Part shown: positions 40,068-51,482 of the stretch, piece by piece
How the letters are laid out: each line of letters begins with the position of its first letter
How positions within the stretch are numbered: position 1 is the stretch's first letter
Assembly: GCA_028554795.2 (NCBI GenBank)
Contig: CM068830.1
Location: 49,734,355-49,798,354, forward strand
From: Sinohyriopsis cumingii
Taxonomy: Eukaryota; Mollusca; Bivalvia; Unionida; Unionidae
DNA: 64,000 nt
Reading direction: 5' to 3'
Position numbers and translations under genes: made by a program
The notes under the pieces: generated by a model
What the model saw: only the letters and a program-made list of their open reading frames with translations
What the model was told of the DNA's origin: nothing
Database searches by the model: none

Positions 40068-40382
40068 AAACCCAAAGGCCCTTTTCAGGGCCAGCCATAT
40101 TTCTCGAAAAGAGATAGCCTTTCCATTGCCTACCCCTTTATTTAAATTTAAATTTAAATTTAAATTTAAAAAAATTTTTAAAAAAATCTTAAAAGCCCAA
40201 ACTCTATTCCCCATGTTTATTTCCCTTGTCCCTAGACAGACCCAAACTCTATGTTAAATTCCCATTGTCCCTAAAGTGACCCCCGATTTCTCTCCATGTT
40301 AAATTTCCATTGTCCCTAATCTGACCCAGGGGTCTTTTTAATGCTAAGTCCCATTGTCCCTAATGTGCCCCACTTTACTACT
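40068..40382 (-). repeat. Right terminal inverted repeat of the Polinton
   Basis: About 315 bp, inverse of 23,068-23,385, ending CCCCACTTTACTACT. It differs from the left copy mainly in the TTTAAA tract (40,138-40,190). Confidence 0.96.
40077..40092 (+). terminator. Histone-type 3' stem-loop in the right terminal repeat
   Basis: GGCCCTTTTCAGGGCC on the plus strand, preceded by CCCAAA and followed by AGCCA and CTCGAAAAGAGATA. It serves the plus-strand gene ending at 40,052. Because it is part of the terminal repeat, both outermost genes of the element end in the same signal. Confidence 0.8.
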
Positions 40383-40388
40383 GCTCCT
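40383..40388. other. Right target-site duplication of the Polinton (GCTCCT)
   Basis: Exact repeat of 23,062-23,067. Confidence 0.95.
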
Positions 40389-43300
40389 CTTTTGTAGCGA
40401 ACTTCGTTAAATTCTGATATTTTTCTAAAACCAATCGCTTCTTGTTAGGCCTTATGTTATTGCAGACTTCATTAAAGATTTACTACAAAATTGAAGACAT
40501 TGAAAACATGCGAACTACACATCAATGAAACTAGTGAGATGACGAAACAAGTGTTGAAGTGTTATAATAAGCACAGGCAATTTTACGTTTGTGAAAATGC
40601 ATATAATCCCATGTCTACAAAGAATATTACTTAATTTAACTCAATCTAAGACATTTACTAGACTGACCTTAGTCATGAAAATAAATAAGGGTAAAGGTTC
40701 CTAGTTTTGTTACTAATTTGTTACTCTAGGCATACATACGTATCAATCAAGGTAGTCGAAAGGAGAATCTCCGGAATTGCCTTGTAAACCGAAAGATGGC
40801 AGAGCTGCTTACTTTGGGGCGATGATGCAGAATGCTTTTAGAGGTCAATACATATTAGGTTGCCATTTTATCACCGGAGTTCAAACCAATTAGGCACAAG
40901 ATGCAGAGTTTTGAAACAATACTTCTAGTAGATTTAAGTCATGTAAACATTTGCGAAAATTCGGCGCTTTCTGTTACGTTTGTTATCTATCTCGTTTGTC
41001 TCTGGTCTGTAATTGTCTTAAAACAAGACTGTATGAGCATCAAAAATGCACATTCCATTGTATTGCATATTTAATTTGAACTCTGATTTAGGACATTTGT
41101 TTGAAATTCTAGGATTATTTGGGCTTTAGATCGCAATACCGTAAGACCCATTTTTCACTTTTCATTTTGTATTCCAAGGAAATTATTATTTTTGTTGACT
41201 TTTACAAAACTTGTTGGTTCTCACTCTTTTCTATTACTTATGTAAGACCATAGAGTCGTTATACTCCTATGACACATACGTTTGGGCAATATTGGCAGAA
41301 CACCGCATGGGTATATGATGCTGGGCAAACGTCAGACCATTCCTCAGATCGTTGACATTGAAAAAACACTAGTTGGGTCAACGTTATTCAGCTGTTGTCA
41401 TGCCGATGGTGGTATATAGGCGATGGCTCAATGTTGAAACTTGATCTGTAAAATTGCCACGTGCAGTAGAGTACATGCCTGCACGGTTTAGTACGTGATC
41501 TTTATTATCTTTATTTTACGTTATATTTTTTGGAATATTTTTTCACTCTGTATCATGTAATAAAATTTGTTTCGATGACTTTAGATTTTTAAAAAATATA
41601 TTTGAGAATTATATTCAGAACAAAAACTACAAACATTATTCGTGGAAACCAGGCGGCATATTTCATTCAAGAAAAGCATGTCCAGATGTTGGTTTGACCG
41701 TTTATGTGATTGCTTTATACGTAGATGTAAGCAAGATATTTATTTTTTACTTACATTTTGTCGCTTGGGGTATTGAACTAATCAGGGTAGAATCGTTTTT
41801 TTAGAATATTAAGAACATGGATTCTTGTAATATATATTATCAATATATTTTGAATTCACAGATGCAATTTATTTTGAAAAGGACTTCTAGGTAGATATTA
41901 CAGTTACTTATCACCCGACATGATAATATTAATCAAGATTTACAGAGTACTATTTATAGTATGAATAACAATCAGCAATTACAGCCATGCAAATGTCTTG
42001 ACAACAGACTGAACACGTGTATTTGCGTTTCAGATTTAAGCTTAATATGTATTACATGCTTCATTCGACAAGAGTCGGAAAACACACCTGGAAGCTTCAA
42101 TGCCTTATTAAGAAAAGCTAAAAATTGTTAATTTTGTATGATATTTAAAAAAAATCAACAAGCTAGTCAAGAATAGCCGGTGCCGCTAGTGCATCCATGC
42201 ACGCAGACTCTCCGTGATGTATGACCAATGCTAATGTAATATCAGCCATAAGGGATAATGTCTTCGTGGCAAGTTCCACCCTGAGACAAACATCCCGACT
42301 AGTCAGCTAAAAGGGGTCCCTAACACTGTCAAATTATTGGCGTTTCAACGCAAACGGTAGCCCATGATGTATACAAGCAGTCAGACTGTTCGCTGTCCGT
42401 TTCTCATTTCTAGAATAGTCTATCGTATCAAAAACTGTATCGTCGGTGTCCGATATTTGCAATATCTAGTTTCAATATATAAAACACAAACTGAACAAAG
42501 GCATAGGAGGAACTCTTGTATACATGTGTTGAAAGAGATGTAAAACCAAAGTCTACGTAGTTCTTGAGATTTTCAAACACTGAAATACATCACATCTGTT
42601 GCTTGAAAACATAGTCTGGCCCAGCAAATATGGTGACCGTGTTGTTAAAGAAACACCAGTTTGATTCGAAACATCAACAAGTTGAAAGTGTATGGGACCA
42701 CTTGGCGACCACCAGGTTAGAAATTATAACTCAATAAATGAAAGGACTAAGCTTTGTACTTGTTTTATGTCCCTGATGCTTGCTGTATTTAAAATCGGTA
42801 AGGAGTGTAAAAATAATCGGGATGGTTTGAGAATACTATATTGGAAAGAAGGTACAATGGGACTGACAATCCAAAAATATTGATGTAATAATGCTTCTAT
42901 TAAGTATGAAATGAAACTATGTTAGCAAACAAAATATGATTTGTATGTCTCTTGCTGAATTTTGTAGAATAATAAGAGACAAACCGCCATACATACAATT
43001 ACATTTTTATTAATGATATACAACATATCAATTTTTTAATTAACATTTTATACAATTTTATATAGTGCCTTGGTATTAAGGCCAAAAAAAGTCATCCGTT
43101 CATTCAAAATATGTGCCTGAAGAAGCATACAGAAAATGCGAAACCAGGCACATAATTACACTGGTCAACAGTGAAATCATTACTGACTTGAAAAGGCCCT
43201 AATCTGTAGTATTTTGGTGTGCCGAACACGAATATAACCGTGAAAAAATTTGTATTGGCTCTCGTTTTGAAGATATTCATATACCTCATTTTCTAGGTTT

Positions 43301-43500
43301 CACTGTGTAAATTTCTCCAGTAGGACTGCAGCAACATCCGGAATAATGATGTAACATTGCATAATACCATCATGCTCACATCATCCACAGTTGATTGCAT
43401 CATTTTCTGATGCAATGCAATACTAATGCCATGCGGCTGCTGAAGTAAGTTGACGTCAGCAGTGTACTATACATGTGTAGGCCTATTATACTAATGCCAG
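40389..43500. other. Non-coding host sequence (copy 3, right part)
   Basis: Bases 40,389-41,070 continue copy 3 (matching 4,885-5,560). Bases 41,100-42,250 match 11,460-12,440. I see no intact gene; one relic of the defensin-like exon is present near 42,200. From 42,320 to 43,400 I recognise nothing. Confidence 0.6.
42180..42306 (-). pseudogene. Defensin-like exon pseudogene
   Basis: After a TTTTAG acceptor (42,307-42,312) the minus strand reads SGCLSQGGTCHED, matching the intact exon. A TAG precedes it in frame and a TGA follows soon after, and the C-terminal cysteines are lost. Confidence 0.6.
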
Positions 43501-43540
43501 GCGGCTGCTGAAGCTGACGTAAGCAGTGTACTATATAAAG
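43423..43540 (+). promoter_or_regulatory. Promoter of the 562-codon gene, with a tandem duplication
   Basis: The block CTAATGCC..GGCGGCTGCTGAAG...GCAGTGTACTATA occurs twice in tandem, with TGACGT motifs in both. The second copy ends in TATATAAAG (43,532-43,540), about 115 bp before the ATG. Confidence 0.55.
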
Positions 43541-43653
43541 CCCAATCAGATAGGTTCAGCATTTAAAATATTTTAGACGTTGTGCGAGACAGTTCAAGCT
43601 ACTGTTACATAAAACTTATTATTTTATCCATTTACGTACAATAAAGAACAGTA

Positions 43654-45342
43654 ATGCCTCGAAAGTGTGTTAATACCGCGGACAATTTTTGCTATATTTG
43701 TGGGGAAGTGACATTTGCCAACCAGAAGAAAAGTATCAATTCTCAAGTGAAGAAGGCATATCATCTTTACTTCGGATGCAAGGTTGGTGACCAAGACAAG
43801 CCTTGGGCTCCGCATATATGCTGTGCTACATGTACAACACAGCTTTCACAGTGGTTGAATTGCAAAAGGTCATCAATGCCGTTTGCAGTCCCAATGGTGT
43901 GGAGAGAGCCAAGCAACCACCTAAATGACTGTTACTTCTGCTTGGTTCCTCCTCTTTCCGGCGGAATAACGAAGCGAAAGAAGTCGAGAATAGTCTACCC
44001 AAACATTCCGTCTGCATTGAGACCAGTTCCACATGGTGAGGGACTTCCTATTCCAGAACCTCCAGCAGAATATTCTCTTGATTCATCTGACGAAGACAAA
44101 GGTGAGTCGACCTGTTCTTCTCCTGGTCCATCAGCATGCAGTGATCCAGATTTTCACTGTGGTGCATCATCAACCCCACACAGAATAACACAGGAAGAAC
44201 TAAATGACCTGATTCGTGATTTGGACTTATCAAAGAACAAGGCAGAATTGCTAGGATCAAGACTCCAACAATGGAATCTTCTAGAAGAAGATGTCACAAT
44301 TACTGCATATCGAAAGCGCCACCAGCAATTGGAGCCTTTCTTCAGAAAGGAAAGTAATCTGATATTCTGTTCCGATATTGAGGGCCTCATGAATGCTTTA
44401 AAAATCACTCATGACCCACAAGAATGGAGACTATTTGTGGACTCTTCGAAACTGAGTCTCAAGGCTGTGCTTTTGCACAATGGAAACATTCTTCCATCTA
44501 TTCCAGTAGCGTATGCTGTCCACATGAAAGAGACATACGATAACTTAAGGCAGCTACTGAATTCCATTGAGTATAACAAGTACAGCTGGCACCTCTGTGG
44601 TGATTTGAAGGTAGTTGCCCTTTTAATGGGACTGCAGCAAGGATATACAAAATACATGTGTTTCTTATGCGAGTGGGATAGCCGAGCAAGGGAAATGCAC
44701 TACATGAGGAAGGAATGGACTCACAGGCAGAATGTAGCCATTGGAGAGAAGAATATCCAACACCCAGCTCTGGTTGAGGCTCAGAAAATCTTGCTACCAC
44801 CCCTTCACATCAAACTAGGTTTGATGAAGAACTTCGTGAAAGCCATTGACCGGACTTTGCCAGCATTCCGATACCTGCATGAAAAATTCCCTCGACTCAG
44901 CGAAGCAAAGATTAAAGAGGGAGTTTTTGTGGGTCCTCAGATTCGAGAGCTTTTCAAAGATGACCGGTTCAACAACTTGCTGGAAGGTGACGCGAAACAA
45001 GCATGGAATGCTTTTCGCCTAGTTTCTACAAACTTCCTCGGAAATGTTAGGGCAGAAAACTATAAGGAACTAGTAGAAGACATGTTGATGAAGTATAAGA
45101 AACTTGGCTGCAATATGTCTCTAAAGATTCACTTCCTTCATTCCCATTTGGATTTCTTTCCTAGCAACTGTGGTATTGTTAGTGATGAACACGGCGAACG
45201 TTTTCATCAAGATATCGCAACAATGGAACAAAGATACCAGGGAAAATGGTCCACTACAATGCTGGCTGACTACTGCTGGACACTCCTCAGAGATGCTCCC
45301 GAACAGCTGTACAAGAGACAGGCGAAGAAATCTAAGATGTAG
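43654..45342 (+). CDS. Intronless 562-aa protein of a repeated invertebrate family (possible DDE-type transposase)
   Basis: Complete frame from MPRKCVNTADNFCYICGEV to a TAG at 45,340-45,342. The N-terminal 95 residues carry zinc-type pairs (CYIC, HICCATC, CYFC). A Ser/Pro-rich linker follows. The C-terminal 350 residues hold conserved-looking blocks: LFVDSSKLSLKAVLLHN, HLCGDLKVVALLMGL, KYMCFLCEWDSRA, LHIKLGLMKNFVKAID, and near the end HSHLDFFP and DEHGERFHQDI. I recall many near-identical intronless copies in invertebrate genomes. The spaced acidic residues before a CxxC motif look like an RNase-H-fold transposase, which is inference. I could not find terminal inverted repeats. Confidence 0.75.
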   Translation: MPRKCVNTADNFCYICGEVTFANQKKSINSQVKKAYHLYFGCKVGDQDKPWAPHICCATCTTQLSQWLNCKRSSMPFAVPMVWREPSNHLNDCYFCLVPPLSGGITKRKKSRIVYPNIPSALRPVPHGEGLPIPEPPAEYSLDSSDEDKGESTCSSPGPSACSDPDFHCGASSTPHRITQEELNDLIRDLDLSKNKAELLGSRLQQWNLLEEDVTITAYRKRHQQLEPFFRKESNLIFCSDIEGLMNALKITHDPQEWRLFVDSSKLSLKAVLLHNGNILPSIPVAYAVHMKETYDNLRQLLNSIEYNKYSWHLCGDLKVVALLMGLQQGYTKYMCFLCEWDSRAREMHYMRKEWTHRQNVAIGEKNIQHPALVEAQKILLPPLHIKLGLMKNFVKAIDRTLPAFRYLHEKFPRLSEAKIKEGVFVGPQIRELFKDDRFNNLLEGDAKQAWNAFRLVSTNFLGNVRAENYKELVEDMLMKYKKLGCNMSLKIHFLHSHLDFFPSNCGIVSDEHGERFHQDIATMEQRYQGKWSTTMLADYCWTLLRDAPEQLYKRQAKKSKM

Positions 45343-45719
45343 TCAATGACTTGATTTTTTATAGGTAGGCTATTACAGTTGACCTTTTACTATTGGAATG
45401 CATTTCGTTATGTAAACATTAATTTCTTGCAGATTACAAAAAAACTAGAGCCAATTTTGCAATTTGACTGTCATATTCGTGTTCAGCACATAAAAATTGA
45501 TAAGAATTGACTAATTTTATTTCAGTAACATGACTTTTGTAAAAATTTGTTGTCCAGTGTTATCGGTTTGTGTTGTTTTTTATCCCATTTGTTGAATTTT
45601 GGAAACATCCGCTGCAATGCTTTATTGTTATAAATAATGGTACAGAAAACTAAAACTCGTATGCAAAAACATCAGTGTAAGAAGAATGCCTACTTCTGTT
45701 ATTGCACAGAAGACATTGC

Positions 45720-45757
45720 TAGTAACATGTACTACAAGTACAGACTTCATGGATGTT
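45720..45757 (-). pseudogene. Decayed signal-peptide exon (copy 3, distal)
   Basis: The minus strand reads MKSVLVVHV after an ATG, paralogous to 6,130-6,173. The donor is lost. Confidence 0.35.
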
Positions 45758-48544
45758 GTCATCACCCAAAGCTTTTAAAAAGGACACCTTTTTATTTCAG
45801 TTCTTAAGATATCGTAAGACGAGGCCATTTACTTAGCATTATTGATAATGGGGAACATTATACATGTTCCTCTCAAGCGAATTATCAATATTGACTGTAT
45901 TTGTAAGTAAAGTATGGTAAACATTATATGCTTACATTTTAATTTTACCTATTTAAATCTAAATCTGTCTCTCAGGTGAGAGAACGAAATGAATGGGAAA
46001 ATATTGAATCGTGAAGAAAAGCATTGTAAGGTTGGGATGCTCTAGAAAAACTAATAATAAAGGAAAGGTCTTCCGTATTAGTTTTGTTGATGTTTTCTGC
46101 ATGCGAATGGCATATTTTATGCCAAATCGGTCTTTGTGACTTCTATTTTAGTTATGAATGAATTTTTTTTTTAATTCCGTTAATTGTATGCAGTCTTGTT
46201 TTCCAGTCATCAAGAACAACTTTCAGGTTTAGGTGGTGCAGTATTGTAAAATGGTTAATATGCATGTATTGGTGTGATGCCACTTGGACTAATTTTGTAA
46301 TTTCAATGCACTTAGAAATGTTAGGGTTTATTCTAATCTAGGGAGATGTTGTACATTGCACTCCTTAATACAAAAGATGCGCACCCACAATAGTATAGCA
46401 CGATTTGTCTTGCCAGGTCATATTTAAGTTAACTAATGTGATGTCATATTTATGTTGACTAATGTGATACTATGTTTTGGAAATTTAAAAACATGATTAT
46501 TGTGTCATTGTTGTCTTGGTGTTGAGGAAGCACAGTCCAAGTCATTGTATGTAATTTTCTGCAAGGCACAGTATAAAACCTGGTATTATTGTTTATTTAA
46601 CCTAGATTATCCCTTAAGCCACTGAAAATGTCTTGCAGTTAATAACTGAACACAAGTGATACGGTCATACCTTGTAGAACGTTAGCCGTTATTATTGGTA
46701 AAAGATGACGTAAATTTGGCCAGAAATTTCAGTCGCTTGACTTAGTCTAGAAAAAAAATATACTTCTAAAATTTGCAGAAAACTACTGGGATCCAAGGTT
46801 TATACATATCATACTTGGTTAAATATTATTTTCAGAAAACTCGAAGGGTGTAGCTAAATCATAAACATATTTTAACTTCATGCAATGTCAAACCAAGAGT
46901 GAAATGACATTGGTTATTTCAATATTGACTATCCCAATATGACACTGGCAAACCTGACATTTTAAAAGTGTCTTTTTGTAACGGATTATCCATACGTATA
47001 AAAAAAAACGATTTTTTAACGTTTACCGTACATTACGTGTCATTTGGTGATAATATCATCGCAGGCACACTAGCTCATAATTATATTTCATCTGTTTCAG
47101 CACGCGCTTTCATAATCCTCTGTAACTATAATAATATTTCGTTCAGTGAATATTGCTATGTGTACATAACTGTATGTATGTTTTATCATTCTGTCTTGCA
47201 CATGCATACACACGTATTTCATCACAGTAAGTTCATTGCTATTACCAGAAAACTGACAATATTTACATCGCTGTGGAGGGAATCTTTAAGGTTAAATTAC
47301 ACAATAATATCGAATCCTGCTTAATGAATAAATGAAATTCTTGCTTTAACATTTAAATAAAATCACAAAATAACTTCCCTATCTTATTTTCATCCAGCAT
47401 GTATTCACAAGCTGGAGAAAAAATACAAAGATTTTGGGGATAAAAATTCGAAGGCAAAGACTTAAAAAAGAAAATTACCGGAGGACAGTTAAAACGAAAT
47501 ATTGACTTCCTTTATAGGCCTCTGTCCAATTTTATTTTTGAAACATATTTCAGTATATATCTTGCAGAACTGCATATGATTAAGGTTTAACAGTACTATA
47601 ATGTGGTCATGTTGAGACATGTGCATACAGCATATCTCCAGGACATGCCGTTGTCCTATCATATCTATTTCACTGCCGTAAAGCTTATAGTCTGGTGTTA
47701 CCATTCCACTCTCGACACCATATTCCGATAATTTTCACGCATTCCAATCGCAGAATCTACAGGCATATGATCCATAAAGTTGCCCATGAAGTATATGGCA
47801 ATACCCCTATTGTTATCCCCTTTGACATGTGCTCCTTCTCTCTACCAACCTCAGCCCACATAAATATTACTGTTTCCTCTGACAAAAACAAACCGTATCT
47901 GATACGCCATACCCTTAAGTTTTGCAATTAGAGCTCCAAACATCAAATTGATTGACATCCAAATATGAGTTATGGATTTCATAAATGTATACGTGACAGG
48001 CTTGTAACTTTTGATGTTCCTTTTCTGATATTTTGAAGCATTTAAGATTTCGTCCAATTTTGATTAATAAAATTATATTCGAAGAGAATTTTGTTGGTCT
48101 AGTACGCCAGAACAAGTTGACCTTCTTCCTGAATTTGGCTCTTTTGCATGGGATCTCCGAATGTATATCTTGTCACAATAGTTACGACTGAGCAGAAACC
48201 TGTATCTGGTGTAGTAAGGCAATTATATAAAAAGAATCATTTAAATTTGCTATTGCTTACACTCAGTACATTGTTTCAGACATCGTAATTTGAACAAAAA
48301 TTCATAAACAAACAACTGGTAAATTTTAGACGTAATAATGTAGCATGAAACTGTAATATTATGTGAATATTTATATAGCTAACATTTGTAGTAGATTTTG
48401 TCAATTAGCGTGATATTTTCTTAATTCCATCAACATCGTAATTTTTTCTCTACCCAAGAATTAAAACAAAGACTCGGGGCGGCCTTTAGTTTCAAAAACA
48501 GGTTTCCTATGTATGATCATTTCAATCCTAAGTTGACATGGCAA

Positions 48545-48547
<3 letters not shown>

Positions 48548-48588
<41 letters not shown>
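48548..48588. repeat. (TG)n microsatellite
   Basis: Pure TG tract of about 40 bp. Confidence 0.95.
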
Positions 48589-48589
<1 letters not shown>

Positions 48590-49239
48590 CCTAATTTTGC
48601 CAATGGTTGAATGAACCTCACACTTTACCAATGGCTGAACGAAATTAATTTGTATATATTATTAGCATCGTCAGACTTTGAAATACAACATTTCCTATTA
48701 ATATCGACTGCAAAACATTATCGTCTGAAGTGGTGACAATAAAAATATTGTATTTCTTCTTCTTCGTCTTCTTCTTATTATTATTAGCGACAGCATTATG
48801 CGTCTGCGATAATGTTAACAAAACAATCTACAACTATACTGTTTCGGTAGAAGGTATTGTCACGTAGAACGTACCACCTGTGAAGGAATCAAAACACCTG
48901 CGCGTGGCATGACCTCCATAATTATTGACCGAGGTATGTTTCAGTACAAAGAAAGATATCTTCAGGCAAACACCATACACTCTAAGGCCTTTAGAGTCGT
49001 GTCCTATTTAGAAAATGACAATTACAATTTAGGCAAACGACAATATATTGGAATATTGAACAGAGTTGGATTAAATTGCGTTAAAAAATACGGGAAACAA
49101 CTCAATCGTCTTTCGACATCAGCTCAAGGGGCCTTTGTGACATATCTTTAGGACAGGACAACAAATGATAGAGAAACCATCTGGTCTATAAACTGATCTT
49201 TCTAAAGACGAATCATACCGTTAGATGTATGGGGGCCGA

Positions 49240-49744
49240 TGATGCTCTCTCTCTCTCTCTCTCTCTCTCCTGGTGGTTAGTGTGTCCGCCTCGGATGCAA
49301 GAAGTCACGGGTTTGAAACCCGTCCGAGTTATACCAAAGACTTATACAAATCGTACTAACCAACGTTCTCTCTAAGCCAATGGTAGATGTGCGCGCTATG
49401 CGCGCTATACTGTGCAAGCATTATGGTGACTTTATTTATATCTTCGTCTATTGCGATGCGCGGGGATGTCTGAGTAGCTTAGCGCAAATGTTGGTACTAA
49501 CAGCTCCATCGCTAGGCGATCAGCATTAAGAGGTTAGTGTTAAGACTGGTTGGTCTGGCATCAGAATAATGTGACTGGGTGGGATATCCTGCTACACATA
49601 TATGACATTATGCCCCAGTGCTAGACATCAGTGTAACCTGACACACTGCAGACATCGTAGCGATATGACTGCAAGATTGTTATAGCTACGTTAAAAATCC
49701 AAATCACACACACATACTACCTCTCTCTCTCTCTCTCTCTCTCT
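49240..49744 (+). mobile_element. tRNA-derived SINE (second family) inserted in a CT repeat
   Basis: From 49,271 the sequence has an A-box-like TGGTGGTTAGTGTG and a B-box-like GGGTTTGAAACCC, then about 370 bp of body ending GCTACGTTAAAAATCC and CACACACA. CT microsatellite lies on both sides (49,240-49,268 and 49,721-49,744), consistent with a target duplication inside CT DNA. The family differs from the SINE at 8,051 and 23,467. Confidence 0.65.
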
Positions 49745-50361
49745 GTATAACGTTTATCGCACCTTTTGATGTTAACCAGTAATAGAACTAGCAATTGCAA
49801 GTTAATCATTGTTAACCTTATTATATTTCATTTTTGTTCATAATGTTGATTTTTCTATTAAATATTGTACACATGATTAGCCACGAACTATTAAATTTAA
49901 ATACAAAGAATAGTCCGTGCCCACAGCAGAAAAACCATTGCTTCTTAAAAGAGTGAAACTAGACGAAGTAAAGTGTTTTTTTCTTCTTTCCGGAGTTGAA
50001 CCCGTCCAAGCAGTCGTATTAAGTGATTAATACTTTTTTTTAGCAGATACTATTTTTTACAAGGATTACATAGGAATGTTACATGATAATAATTTATACA
50101 GCAAGAATCTGCACTAATACCGATGATTATTCGATAAGGTGTTAGTGTTTGTTCCACACATTCACTGTATATGTACAACCCTACCTTTGTGTGTGTTTTT
50201 TAATTTTGCCTTTTTTGACGCTGTTCTTCACCTGAGATTCAAAGAAATGATCTTCGCGCACAGTGTAATCCAAATTAAGGATCTATTTCTAAATCTCATG
50301 AAGGACTTATTAGTTGTATCCATCTGTATCCATGGCAACATTTTGCTGAGCGGGAGACATT

Positions 50362-50363
<2 letters not shown>

Positions 50364-50423
<60 letters not shown>
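50364..50423. repeat. (AT)n microsatellite
   Basis: Pure AT tract. Confidence 0.95.
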
Positions 50424-50425
<2 letters not shown>

Positions 50426-50510
50426 ATTATCTTTCACAAAATATATAGCAATATAAATTTTGCCTTTGGTCTCCTTTTAAAGATGTCTATATATTGATTT
50501 TGATAAAGGA

Positions 50511-50750
50511 AAGGTTCTGTAGTCACCAATGTCTGAATAATTCCAAAACTATGTAATTGAATTCTATAAAATCTGGTTAGCTATTATGGATGATACATGC
50601 AAGAAATGATTAAATATTGGTGATTGTTCAAAGGTTCTGTAGTCACCAATGTCTGAATAATTCCAAAACTATGTAATTGAATTCTATAAAATCTGGTTAG
50701 CTATTATGGATGATACATGCAAGAAATGATTAAATATTGGTGATTGTTCA
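50511..50750. repeat. Perfect 120-bp tandem duplication
   Basis: 50,511-50,630 and 50,631-50,750 are identical as read, starting AAGGTTCTGTAGTCACCAAT. It is non-coding. Identity suggests a very recent duplication or an assembly artefact. Confidence 0.95.
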
Positions 50751-51201
50751 TCGACAGTCTGTATAGTATTTAGATAATGAACTTAACATTGCTTACTAAT
50801 TATGTTACAAAGATCAGTTTCGCGTCCCACTTCAGCTTTAATTGTTCGCCATGAAAACGATTAGGCGGCCATGCCACTGAGTACATAATCGGCCAGAGTT
50901 TGCATATAAAGACGATCCTCTGTAGCTTTTTCTTAAAGAGGTGAATAATAAACGTCAGTCTTAAATAACAAACTTCTCTATAGGATCAGTGTTTTTGCAA
51001 GAAAAACAAAATCGTTTCATATGAAGTTCGTGAGATTTTCAGTGTTACCAGTGTATTGACACGAATGTTAGGATAACGGAAAAAATAAATAGCATCGCAG
51101 TAAATTTGACATAATCATTATCGTCTGAGTTCCTTTCTTTCTCATTTAGAGAAATGTCGAATCTTTAAGATGTAATGAGCCGGTGATCAGATTCCTCGGT
51201 A

Positions 51202-51482
51202 TTAAGTTTCACCTGGACACGTAGTACTCTCTATACCTGTGACTGTACATGCAATAATCAATGTTATAGTTTCGTGTTTGATCAGGAACTTAATCAGGTT
51301 TTTGTTTTTAGCACTTAGTGCTGGCACAAACGGAACGTAGTGAGATTCGTTTCCAATTAAAGCATGATAAAAGCTACGACAATTGTAATCCTTGATATAT
51401 ATTCCTGCCTTGTACAATCATGGTCCCTCTTAAGCATTCGCGTCCTCTCTGATGAGAAGAATATAGCCAATGTCATCCCATC
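51202..51482 (-). pseudogene. PGRP C-terminal exon pseudogene
   Basis: After a TATACAG acceptor the minus strand reads GWDDIGYILLIREDA, matching GWADIGYSFLVAEDG of the intact exon. The end TGIESTTCPGE matches GHRDVNQTSCPGD. In-frame stops lie at 51,430-51,432 (TAA) and 51,418-51,420 (TGA), and the GHRD histidine is lost. It is a decayed member of the PGRP array. Confidence 0.75.

Larger units (their letters stand above)
23068..40382. mobile_element. Complete Polinton/Maverick (adintovirus-like) element, 17.3 kb
   Basis: Both ends carry the inverted repeat beginning AGTAGTAAAGTGGGGCAC and a 6-bp target duplication, the Polinton hallmark. It encodes the diagnostic set of protein-primed DNA polymerase B, retroviral-type integrase with chromodomain, packaging ATPase, major capsid protein and penton-like protein. 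The adenain-type protease usually found in this set is absent. The terminal repeats differ mainly in a TTTAAA tract, which suggests a recent insertion. The coding part is visibly less AT-rich than the flanks. By family knowledge such elements can form virions, but here the lost protease and several frameshifts argue against autonomy. Confidence 0.97.
45343..51201. other. Non-coding host sequence
   Basis: No convincing gene. Contents are a continuation of copy 3 at 45,690-45,860 with a decayed signal-peptide exon, a TG microsatellite (48,548), a SINE between CT tracts (49,271-49,720), an AT tract (50,364) and a perfect 120-bp duplication (50,511-50,750). Other short ORFs show no domain or codon signal. 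Confidence 0.55.
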
